64,000 nt of DNA from Acidobacteriota bacterium. Its GTDB lineage: Bacteria > Acidobacteriota > Terriglobia > Acidiferrales > UBA7541. Numbering within the stretch: position 1 is the stretch's first letter; every line of letters starts with the position of its first letter. Positions 56,222-64,000 of the stretch are shown here, in pieces. The DNA is taken from the NCBI GenBank assembly GCA_013289665.1, contig JABCZN010000001.1, forward strand, positions 186,001 to 250,000. The letters are read 5' to 3'. Made by a program: the position numbers and the translations under genes. The notes beneath the pieces are model-generated. The model was not told the origin of the DNA and made no database searches. It saw nothing but the letters and a program-made list of their open reading frames with translations.

Positions 56222-57520
56222 CTACTTAAAATCCAGCAAAACCTCTACCGTCCCTTTCGCCGGATCGGTCTGCAAAAAATGCCCCACGGTGTCGTAATGC
56301 ACCGGCAATTCCTTAAATATCGTCTCCCGATGCGATTCCAGCCGGAACATAAAATCCTCAAACACCTTCTTGTCAAACAAATCCCCAGGCTTCATGCTCC
56401 ACGTTTCCTGAATCTTCCGCTCTCCCGCCAGCGACATCCCGGAAATGGTCATCGACTCATAATGAAAAACCGGCCCCTCCACAATCGATACCTCATACGA
56501 AGTCGTATGCGCCGCATCATCATAAGCCGCCACCGGCGTCACCTTCGCCTCCAGATATCCCCGCTGCCCGTACTCCTCCCGCACCCGTTCCCACCCGCCT
56601 TCGATCGCCTGCCCGTTCGCCACATCGCCAACCTTCAATCCCATCGTGTTCGTCAGGGTGATCGAAGATATCGCCCCGTTCCCCTTCCACTCCACGCCCT
56701 TCCACCGGTAAATCGTCCCCGGCACGCAAGGCACATACACCGGGATCTGCTCCGTCAGTTTCTGTTGGTTCGGATCACCGGAAAGCCGCACTTCCGCCGG
56801 CCCGATCTTGGCCTGCAAAAATCCCCGCTGCTGGTAAATCGGCCGGATCTGCTCCGCTAGGAAAACATGAATCGTCATCCGCGAATAAGCATGGCCCACA
56901 ATCTCCGCAATGTGTGCGCGCACGGCCAGATCCTCGGTCAATTTCGGATCGCTGAATTCCAGCTTGGCAATCTTCGGCACCGGCCCTTCCACCGTGAATT
57001 GCTGTTCCGACCCGTCCGACAGCGGGCTGAGCACCACCTGGTGGGTGATCTCCACATTAGGTGCTCGCACCGAGACAAACGCTTTCAGAATAGTTGCCGC
57101 CCGCTCCACCACCTGTCCCGCCTCGGGTAGATGGCCTTCATAGAAGGGAATCTCTTTCCGCAGCGCCTCATCCAACTCCGCGTCCGAATACCACGGGAAA
57201 TTGTCATACGAAACCGGCAGCCGCGCATTCTCATCGACATGAAACGTCACCACCAGGTTGTCATTGTGGGTGTCGTACTTGAAATTTACTTTCGCGAAAA
57301 GCCCCGTGTGCACCAGCGCGTCCGCCGCATCCTGCAATTCCTTGCGCCCCAGTTGCGCGCCTGGCGCCAGTCCCGTCAGTGGAACAATTTGTGCTTCTGT
57401 AAGATGTTTCGCTCCCTCCACGCGCACTTCGCGCAGCGTCGCGGTCTGTGCATGCAGCAGGGGAGATACAAGGATGCCAAGAAGAGCAGCGAGCAGGGAA
57501 GACGCCTGGCGGATCCGCAT
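56222..57520 (-). CDS. POTRA-domain protein (BamA-like periplasmic region, no evident beta-barrel)
   Basis: Signal peptide; TLREVRVEGAKHLTEAQIVPLTGLAPGAQLGRKELQDAADALVHTGLFAKVNFKYD and further POTRA-like repeats; ends after 432 aa. Confidence 0.8.
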   Translation of the reverse strand: MRIRQASSLLAALLGILVSPLLHAQTATLREVRVEGAKHLTEAQIVPLTGLAPGAQLGRKELQDAADALVHTGLFAKVNFKYDTHNDNLVVTFHVDENARLPVSYDNFPWYSDAELDEALRKEIPFYEGHLPEAGQVVERAATILKAFVSVRAPNVEITHQVVLSPLSDGSEQQFTVEGPVPKIAKLEFSDPKLTEDLAVRAHIAEIVGHAYSRMTIHVFLAEQIRPIYQQRGFLQAKIGPAEVRLSGDPNQQKLTEQIPVYVPCVPGTIYRWKGVEWKGNGAISSITLTNTMGLKVGDVANGQAIEGGWERVREEYGQRGYLEAKVTPVAAYDDAAHTTSYEVSIVEGPVFHYESMTISGMSLAGERKIQETWSMKPGDLFDKKVFEDFMFRLESHRETIFKELPVHYDTVGHFLQTDPAKGTVEVLLDFK

Positions 57521-57585
57521 ACGCTCATTCTAGCCGAATTTCGTCTCAGGACGCGAAGCGCAGATCAGGCCTCCCGCGGCACAGC

Positions 57586-59448
57586 CTATTCCACGGTCAC
57601 AGATTTCGCCAGGTTCCGCGGCTGGTCCACGTCGCAGCCGCGGCGCACCGCAATGTAATAAGCCAGTAGTTGCAAGGGAATGATTTCCAGCAATGGCGAA
57701 AGCAAATCCGGCGCCGCCGGCAGTTCGATAATGTGGTCTGAAGCCTCGCGCGCCAGGCGATCACCCGAAGTCACCACGGAAATCACGATGCCGTCCCGCG
57801 CCTTCACCTCTTTGATGTTCGAAACGCTCTTTTCGTACAGGGTCATCGAAGCCGGGTCCGATTCATCCCGTGTCGCCAGCACCACCACCGGCAAATTCTC
57901 GTCAATCAGCGCGTTCGGCCCGTGCTTCATCTCGCCGGAGGGATACCCCTCCGCATGAATGTAGGAAATCTCTTTCAACTTCAGCGCCCCTTCGAGCGCA
58001 ATCGGATAATGAATCCCGCGGCCCAAATAGAGGAAATCCGACTGCCGGAAATATTGCCGCGCCAGAGTCTCGAAAAATCCCGTCTCTTCCGCCTGCAGAA
58101 TCGTTTCCATCTTGTGCGGAATCCTCGTGAACTCCAGCATCAGTTTTCGCGCCGCGTCCGGTGCCAGCTCCTCCCGCACCTGCCCAAGATACGACGCCAG
58201 CAGCAGCAGCGCCGCAAGCTGCGCCGTAAACGCTTTCGTCGATGCCACGCCAATCTCCGGCCCCGCGTGCGTCAGAATCGTCCCCGCGGCCTCGCGCGTA
58301 ATCATCGAGCCCTTCACGTTGCAGATAGCCAGGCTCGGCGACCCTTTCTGCTTGGCCTCCCGCTGTGCCGCCAGTGTGTCCGCCGTTTCGCCCGACTGAC
58401 TGATGCAAACCGTCAACGTCCGCGAATCGATGATCGGATCGCGATACCGGAATTCGCTGCCGTAGTCCACTTCCACCGGCAGCCGCGCCAGTCGCTCAAT
58501 CATGAATTTCCCGGCCAGCCCCGCGTGCCAACTCGTGCCGCAAGCCACAATCCGCACATTCTGGAATTCGCGAAATGCCGTCTCCGTAATCGCCATCTCG
58601 TCCAGAAACACTTTGCCGGTGTCCTGCGAAATGCGCCCGAGCATTGTGTCGCGCACGGCCCGCGGCTGCTCGAAAATCTCCTTCTGCATGAAATGCTTGT
58701 AGCCGCCCTTTTCCGCCATGATCGGATCCCAGGTCACCTGGTGAGCCGGGCGGTCCACCGGCTTCCCATCGAGGTCCGTCACCCGCACCCCGTCCCGGCT
58801 CAGCACCGCAATGTCGCCGTCCGCAAGAAAGAAAATCTTCCGCGTGTGTTCCAGCAGTGCCGGAATATCGCTGGCCACAAAATACTCGCCATCCCCCAAC
58901 CCGATTACCGAGGGCGGGCCGATCCGCGCCGCGATCAGCTTCTGCGGATCCTTCGCCGAAAGAAATACCAGCGAATAAATCCCCCGCAGGTCCTTCAGCG
59001 TTTTCCGTACCGCCTCTTCAAACGGCAGATCCTTCGCATACTTTTCCACCAGATGCGCCACAATTTCCGTGTCCGTTTCCGTAACGAACTTGTGCCCCTC
59101 GCGTTGTAACTTCTCCTTCAGCTCCAGGTAATTCTCAATAATCCCGTTGTGCACCACCACGTACTGCCCCGTGCAATCGCGATGCGGGTGCGCATTCTCT
59201 TCCGTTGGCCGCCCGTGCGTAGCCCACCGTGTGTGCCCGATCCCATACGTGCCCTCGATCGGGGATTCCCTCAGCACCTCTTCCAGGTTTTTCAGCTTGC
59301 CCGGCGCGCGCCGAATCTCAATCTTCCCCGTGCCGTTCACAACCGCAATTCCCGCCGAATCATACCCGCGATATTCCAGCTTCCGCAGTCCCTCGATAAT
59401 CACGGGGACCACCTTTTTAGGCCCGATATAGCCAACAATTCCGCACAT
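57586..59448 (-). CDS. glmS: Glutamine--fructose-6-phosphate aminotransferase (isomerizing)
   Basis: [36 protein letters not shown]...; C-terminal [13 protein letters not shown]. Confidence 0.98.
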   Translation of the reverse strand: MCGIVGYIGPKKVVPVIIEGLRKLEYRGYDSAGIAVVNGTGKIEIRRAPGKLKNLEEVLRESPIEGTYGIGHTRWATHGRPTEENAHPHRDCTGQYVVVHNGIIENYLELKEKLQREGHKFVTETDTEIVAHLVEKYAKDLPFEEAVRKTLKDLRGIYSLVFLSAKDPQKLIAARIGPPSVIGLGDGEYFVASDIPALLEHTRKIFFLADGDIAVLSRDGVRVTDLDGKPVDRPAHQVTWDPIMAEKGGYKHFMQKEIFEQPRAVRDTMLGRISQDTGKVFLDEMAITETAFREFQNVRIVACGTSWHAGLAGKFMIERLARLPVEVDYGSEFRYRDPIIDSRTLTVCISQSGETADTLAAQREAKQKGSPSLAICNVKGSMITREAAGTILTHAGPEIGVASTKAFTAQLAALLLLASYLGQVREELAPDAARKLMLEFTRIPHKMETILQAEETGFFETLARQYFRQSDFLYLGRGIHYPIALEGALKLKEISYIHAEGYPSGEMKHGPNALIDENLPVVVLATRDESDPASMTLYEKSVSNIKEVKARDGIVISVVTSGDRLAREASDHIIELPAAPDLLSPLLEIIPLQLLAYYIAVRRGCDVDQPRNLAKSVTVE

Positions 59449-59533
59449 GCGGCAGTCTCCTTGAATTTGTACGTTTAGGGTAACACGCGCATTCCTGTGG
59501 GCATATGGAATGCTAGCAATACAGTTGCCAAAC

Positions 59534-59923
59534 TTACCGCCGGCTGGGCTCGCTTTCCGGGCGTTCCAACTCAAAAGTGTTCAACTTCCGGTTGGCGTCA
59601 AAGTAAAACGTAACCCGCGCGATCACCGGCTGCATCGCTTGCGTATCCGTTCGGCGGATATTCGCCACAATCGTCCCGTGCTTCTGTGCTGCCAGGATGG
59701 GATACCCGTGATTGTCCAAAAAAAGGACTACCTTTTCCTCTGGTGTCCGCGGCGGGAGCTGCTGCTCCAGCATCGCCTGAATGGGCTTCAGTTGCGGATC
59801 TTCCGGATGCGCATTTCCGTGGCAGCCGGCGAAACTGACCACCGCCAGGCCTAGCAGCATTCGCCCGTACACCTCAACGCGCGGCGAAATCATGCTCCGG
59901 GAAGATAGAAAACGTATCGCCAT
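59534..59923 (-). CDS. Putative lipoprotein
   Basis: Lipobox-like [11 protein letters not shown]; ~100-aa mature domain. Confidence 0.6.
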   Translation of the reverse strand: MAIRFLSSRSMISPRVEVYGRMLLGLAVVSFAGCHGNAHPEDPQLKPIQAMLEQQLPPRTPEEKVVLFLDNHGYPILAAQKHGTIVANIRRTDTQAMQPVIARVTFYFDANRKLNTFELERPESEPSRR

Positions 59924-59934
59924 GCAGACCGCTC

Positions 59935-60183
59935 TTATTCCACGATCTCAAATCGAAACTCTTCAATCACCGGATTGGCCAGTACTTCCTTCGAAATCCG
60001 CTCCACTTGCTTTTGCGCTTCGTCGCGGTTCCAGCCGTCCAGGTTCAACACAAAAAATTTCCCCTGCCGCACGTCCGACACCTGCTCGTAACCCAGGCTC
60101 GACAGCGCATGGTGAATTGTCTTTCCCTGCGGATCCAGCACCGTCCGTTTCGGCATAACCCAAACATGTGCTTTCATGCCCAT
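59935..60183 (-). CDS. purS: Phosphoribosylformylglycinamidine synthase subunit PurS
   Basis: MKAHVWVMPKRTVLDPQGKTIHHALSSLGYEQVSDVRQGKFFVLNLDGWNRDEAQKQVERISKEVLANPVIEEFRFEIVE. Confidence 0.93.
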   Translation of the reverse strand: MGMKAHVWVMPKRTVLDPQGKTIHHALSSLGYEQVSDVRQGKFFVLNLDGWNRDEAQKQVERISKEVLANPVIEEFRFEIVE

Positions 60184-60207
60184 CAGTATATCAATTCACT
60201 CCCAGCT

Positions 60208-60247
60208 TTGTAGGCGCGGGGCTTGCCCCGCCCTCCTTGGTTGTTCC
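60208..60247. repeat. Module C + linker
   Basis: ttgtaggcgcggggcttgccccgccctccttggttgttccc. Confidence 0.78.
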
Positions 60248-60267
60248 CGCCTCACCTACTTAATTTC

Positions 60268-61251
60268 TTAGCTTACCTTCCCAAACGCAAACCGAAACCC
60301 ATTTTCCACCACTCCCGCCATCTCTTCTTCCGTCAATCCAATCCTCCAAGCGTTCCGATACTCCTCCTCCAGCGAAGTGTGAAACATCGCCGGATCATCC
60401 GTCGCAATCGTTACCGCCACCCCGTGCCGCAAAATCTCTGCCAACGGATGTTCCTCAATCGTCGCTGCACTCTTTCCCAGCTGCACGTCAAGCGCGCCCG
60501 TCCGCAAATTGCTGGCCGGACAAATCTCCAACGGTATCTTCCGTTCCGCCAGCGTCTCCATCAACCCCACATCATGAATCGCCGCGATTCCATGCCCAAT
60601 CCGCTCCACGCCCAAAATCTCGATCGCCTCGCGAATCTTTTCCGGGCCCCCAATTTCCCCCGCATGTATCAGCCGGTGAAAACCATATTCCTCCGCCCGT
60701 TCATAAACGCCCCGAAATTCCTTCGTCGCCAAACTCAGCTCATCTCCTCCGATTCCAAACGCCACAATCCGCCGCGATCCGCACCGGCGCGCCGATTGCA
60801 CCACGCGCATCGCCGCCTCCGATCCAAATTGCCGCACCGCATCAAATATCCAATTCAGCCGCAATCCCCGTTTTTCAAACGGTTCGGTCGCCCGCACAAT
60901 CGCCGCGAAATTCGCTTCCGGCTGCTGCTGCCGCAAAAACATGATGCCAACCGATAGCGTCACCTCGGCGTAGACCACCTTCTGCGCCAGCAGCTGCTCC
61001 GCCAGATCTGCCGCAATCAGCGCAAAATCCCCGGGTTCCCGAACAAACGAAGTTACCCACTTGAACGCATCCAGGAACCCCGCGAAATTCGTGTACGCAT
61101 ACCGCCGCCTCACCTCCTCTTCCGGCAGCTTCATGCCGTGCCGCGCCGCCAGTGCGCTCGCCACCGCCGGACGGATCGATCCCTCCAGATGCAAATGCAA
61201 TTCTGCCTTGGGTAGGGAAGCAATACGTTCGGCGAAAGGAGTGGCGTGCAC
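60268..61251 (-). CDS. add: Adenosine deaminase family protein
   Basis: SLPKAELHLHLEGSIRPAVASALA; HAGEIGGPEKIREAIEILGVERIGHGIAA; PLEICPASNLRTGA; TDDPAMFHTSLEEEY. Confidence 0.92.
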   Translation of the reverse strand: MHATPFAERIASLPKAELHLHLEGSIRPAVASALAARHGMKLPEEEVRRRYAYTNFAGFLDAFKWVTSFVREPGDFALIAADLAEQLLAQKVVYAEVTLSVGIMFLRQQQPEANFAAIVRATEPFEKRGLRLNWIFDAVRQFGSEAAMRVVQSARRCGSRRIVAFGIGGDELSLATKEFRGVYERAEEYGFHRLIHAGEIGGPEKIREAIEILGVERIGHGIAAIHDVGLMETLAERKIPLEICPASNLRTGALDVQLGKSAATIEEHPLAEILRHGVAVTIATDDPAMFHTSLEEEYRNAWRIGLTEEEMAGVVENGFRFAFGKVS

Positions 61252-61259
61252 GGTGCTAT

Positions 61260-62120
61260 TCAGTGAGGAAGTTGCGGCTTTCCCGCGTTCGTCCAGGCGG
61301 TCAGCCAGTAAGACCCAACGTCGGTCGAAGCTTCCGAAAGCTGCCGGATCAGCGACGCCGCCGCCAAATTATAAAACCGGTCGTAATATTCGTCGGTGTA
61401 CGAACTTAGCCCCTTCATCGCGCGCCGGTCCGCGAGCAGCAGCGATTCCACCAGGCTGTGTCCCTCAAGGCACGCCTCGAATGCGTAGTCGGTCGGATCG
61501 CTGATGAAAAAGGCATCGTGCGTGCTCAGCGGAAAAAAAGAACCGTAACGCACAATCAGCACGCTGTTGAACCGGTCGTTGATCCCGTTCTGCTGGGTCA
61601 GCCGCCCGTCAAAATTCTCCGTCGTATTAAACGGGTCATGCGCCTCCGCCACATAGTTCGCCAGAAACGCCGCGTCCAGCTTCGCCTGCTCCCACCGCCC
61701 CGCGCGCATATCTTCCGTCAGCTTCTGGCTATACACGCCGATCTGCCACGGCAGCAGCCCCGTCGCTTGAATCTTGGATTTGCTGTATTTCTCGATCGCC
61801 GCCTTGTAGCTGCGTGGCAACGCCGTGAACGGAAACTTACCGTACTTATCCAGTTCGATAAAGTGGTTGTTGCGTTCCCAGGGATGCTCGTCAATTAACC
61901 CCAGCGGGTCGTCCACATGGTCCATCAAGAATTTCCGGTTGTTCTCGAAAAACGGCCGTATCTCATAAGGCAGCGTGTCCACCGCGTGATTCACCACCAG
62001 TCGCTGCGCGCTGTCTCCCCAGGCCAGCGTCAGCCGCGGAGCCAGCAGCCCCAGCACCGCCGCCATTAAAACCGCTTTTCCCTTCGTTTGAGTCTTCAGA
62101 GAGAATCGCCGGGGCATCAC
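61260..62120 (-). CDS. Secreted S1/P1 nuclease / zinc-dependent phospholipase C-fold protein
   Basis: Signal peptide ending ...LTLAWGDSAQRLVVNHAVDTLP, mature N-terminal Trp; DEHPWERNNHFIELD; YVAEAHDPFNTTENFDG. Confidence 0.65.
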   Translation of the reverse strand: MMPRRFSLKTQTKGKAVLMAAVLGLLAPRLTLAWGDSAQRLVVNHAVDTLPYEIRPFFENNRKFLMDHVDDPLGLIDEHPWERNNHFIELDKYGKFPFTALPRSYKAAIEKYSKSKIQATGLLPWQIGVYSQKLTEDMRAGRWEQAKLDAAFLANYVAEAHDPFNTTENFDGRLTQQNGINDRFNSVLIVRYGSFFPLSTHDAFFISDPTDYAFEACLEGHSLVESLLLADRRAMKGLSSYTDEYYDRFYNLAAASLIRQLSEASTDVGSYWLTAWTNAGKPQLPH

Positions 62121-62139
62121 TCGTGTCCTTAACGGATTC

Positions 62140-63678
62140 TTATTCGGTTGGGCCGGAAAGCCTTAGCGTACTCTTCCTTCGCCCGTAAAAATAATAAATC
62201 ACCAGCCCGATAATCAGCCAGGCGAAGAAGCGCAACCAATTCATGATCGGCAATCCGGCCATCAGCAGCACGCAGGTGATAATCGTAATCACCGGCGCCA
62301 GCGGCCCGCCGGGAGCTCGAAACGCGCGCGGGCGGTCCGGCTCGCGGTAGCGCAAAATCAGCACGCCCGCCCCGACCAGCGCAAACGCGAAAAGCGTCCC
62401 GATGTTTGAAAGATCTGCCAGCGTCCCGATGTCCAGCAACCCGGCCGGAATCCCCACCACAAATCCCGCCAGCCAGGTCGAAAAGTCCGGCGTGTGAAAT
62501 TTCGGATGCACGCGTCCGAAAATCCGCGGCAAAAGTCCGTCGCGCGACATCGCGAACCACACCCGCGCCTGCCCAAGCTGAAACACAAGCAGAGAAGAGA
62601 TCATCCCCATCAGCGCGCCAATCAGAACCATCAGCCGCGCCGTGCCGAAATGCAATTTCTTCATCGTGTTCACCACCGGCGCAGCGTCATCCATCAGCGT
62701 ATGCCACGGCACCAGTCCGGTCAGCACCACCACCACCGCGATATAGAGCACCGTGCATACCACAAGCGTCGCAATAATTCCCCGCGGCAAATCCCGCTGC
62801 GGATTCTTGCACTCTTCCGCCGCCGTCGACACCGAATCGAACCCGATATAGGTAAAAAACACAATCGATCCGCCGGTCAAAATCCCGGGCCAGCCATTCG
62901 GTGCGAACGGATGCCAGTTTGCCGGCTTGATAAAGCGTGCCGCAACGCCCACGAAAATCAGGATCGCCACGAGCTTCAGCAACACCATGATGTTGTTTGT
63001 TTCCGCCGACTCCTTGATCCCGCGCACCAGGATCACCGTCAGCAGCATCACGATGATGAACGCCGGCCAGTTGAACCCGAAATGCCACCCCGGGCCATAA
63101 ATCATGTTCCCTTGCAAATCGGGCAAGCCACTCGGCAGGTATGCCGGCGAAATCCACTTCGGATCCGGATGCCAGCCGAACCAGTCCAGCAAATCCACTA
63201 CGTGCGCCGAAAATCCTACGCTCACCGCCATGTTGCTCACGGCGTATTCCAGAATCAAATCCCACCCGATGATCCACGCTATCAACTCGCCCATCGTCGC
63301 GTATGTGTAGGTATACGCGCTACCGGCAATCGGAATCATCGCCGCAAGCTCCGCATAACAAACCGAAGCAAATCCGCAAACCACCGCCACCAAAATAAAG
63401 GAGATCGCTATAGCCGGCCCCGCGCCCGGCCGCCCAAATGATGTGGACCGGGTAATCAGGTATTGCAACAGCGGAGCGTTCAAGATGGAGGACACTTGCA
63501 GCTTTTGCCCGGCAATCGCCGTCCCCACCACCGTGAAAATTCCCGAGCCGATCACCGCGCCAATGCCCAGCGACGTCAGGCTCAGCCACCCCAGCGACTT
63601 TTTTAATCGGATTTCTGCGTTTTCGGAGTCGGACAGCAGTTGGTCAATATTCTTGCAGCGAAACAGTGGTGACGCCAC
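62140..63678 (-). CDS. APC-family amino acid permease
   Basis: RLKKSLGWLSLTSLGIGAVIGSGIFTVVG; many TM segments; GTG start at 63678 (VASPLFRCKNIDQLL) more likely than the 63834 ORF start. Confidence 0.9.
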   Translation of the reverse strand: MASPLFRCKNIDQLLSDSENAEIRLKKSLGWLSLTSLGIGAVIGSGIFTVVGTAIAGQKLQVSSILNAPLLQYLITRSTSFGRPGAGPAIAISFILVAVVCGFASVCYAELAAMIPIAGSAYTYTYATMGELIAWIIGWDLILEYAVSNMAVSVGFSAHVVDLLDWFGWHPDPKWISPAYLPSGLPDLQGNMIYGPGWHFGFNWPAFIIVMLLTVILVRGIKESAETNNIMVLLKLVAILIFVGVAARFIKPANWHPFAPNGWPGILTGGSIVFFTYIGFDSVSTAAEECKNPQRDLPRGIIATLVVCTVLYIAVVVVLTGLVPWHTLMDDAAPVVNTMKKLHFGTARLMVLIGALMGMISSLLVFQLGQARVWFAMSRDGLLPRIFGRVHPKFHTPDFSTWLAGFVVGIPAGLLDIGTLADLSNIGTLFAFALVGAGVLILRYREPDRPRAFRAPGGPLAPVITIITCVLLMAGLPIMNWLRFFAWLIIGLVIYYFYGRRKSTLRLSGPTE

Positions 63679-63822
63679 CCAAGCTCTCCGATCGCATCCG
63701 CGCCCCGGCGCCAGCCGTGGAATGGCCGCGCGACCTGTTTCCGGCCGGACACGCAATGTAGGAATCTTAGCGCCCCACTCTATCGCGAGTTCCCACCCCG
63801 CGCAACTCAGCCCACCGCGCCC

Positions 63823-63850
63823 CGTAGCGTCCACCTTCAGGTGGACGATC
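63823..63850. repeat. Module B
   Basis: gtagcgtccaccttcaggtggacgatcc. Confidence 0.72.
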
Positions 63851-64000
63851 CTTCTGCGACCTCGTTCTCTTCTCAGCGAACTCCGCGCTCCGGCCCCCGC
63901 GTCCGGCGTTTACCCCGACCCGGTCGGGGCGGTAATTCTTTTCTCGTGCTAGCTGTTCGCTGCTATCTGATCGCCTCTCGCAGATCGCCGGTTGGCGAGA

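Noticed and set aside
59449-59533. glmS ribozyme upstream of glmS
   Set aside because: The gap is short and no ribozyme-like core was seen.
1-64000. tRNA/rRNA genes
   Set aside because: No cloverleaf-like segments or rRNA signatures recognised by eye; tRNAscan-SE would be decisive.

Overview
The window is a gene-dense, high-GC bacterial chromosome segment. Gene content suggests Acidobacteriota, but that is inference. It carries about 57 supportable genes, mostly housekeeping and metabolic: alaS, recX, pilT, aquaporin, ilvE, an ABC-2 exporter, a SulP transporter, a complete gcvT-gcvH-gcvPA-gcvPB operon, a histidine-degradation cluster (ftcD, hutI, hutU), an acyl-CoA synthetase, dps, argS, a P450, MATE, larC, metG, tatD, a polyprenyl synthase, an HDAC-like hydrolase, larE, a POTRA protein, glmS, purS, add and an APC permease. 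I saw no phage, IS element, CRISPR array, rRNA or tRNA. Most ORFs in the supplied track are high-GC shadow frames. The most interesting signals are: (1) a three-gene cassette of a small uncharacterised protein plus two tandem, very similar single-ring Clp/Hsp100-type AAA+ unfoldases with a conserved YGFI loop where ClpA/ClpX carry their ClpP-docking loop; (2) at least five families of short palindromic intergenic modules, combined in mosaics joined by a recurrent 'cttgggttt-ttgcctttgtag' linker; (3) a 59-aa, nine-cysteine protein absent from the ORF track, apparently coupled to a degenerate anti-sigma/GHKL-like protein; (4) orphan or decayed antitoxin-like genes, a POTRA-only protein, split lar genes and an in-frame 9-bp repeat inside argS. 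All identities are from reading the translations; no searches were run.
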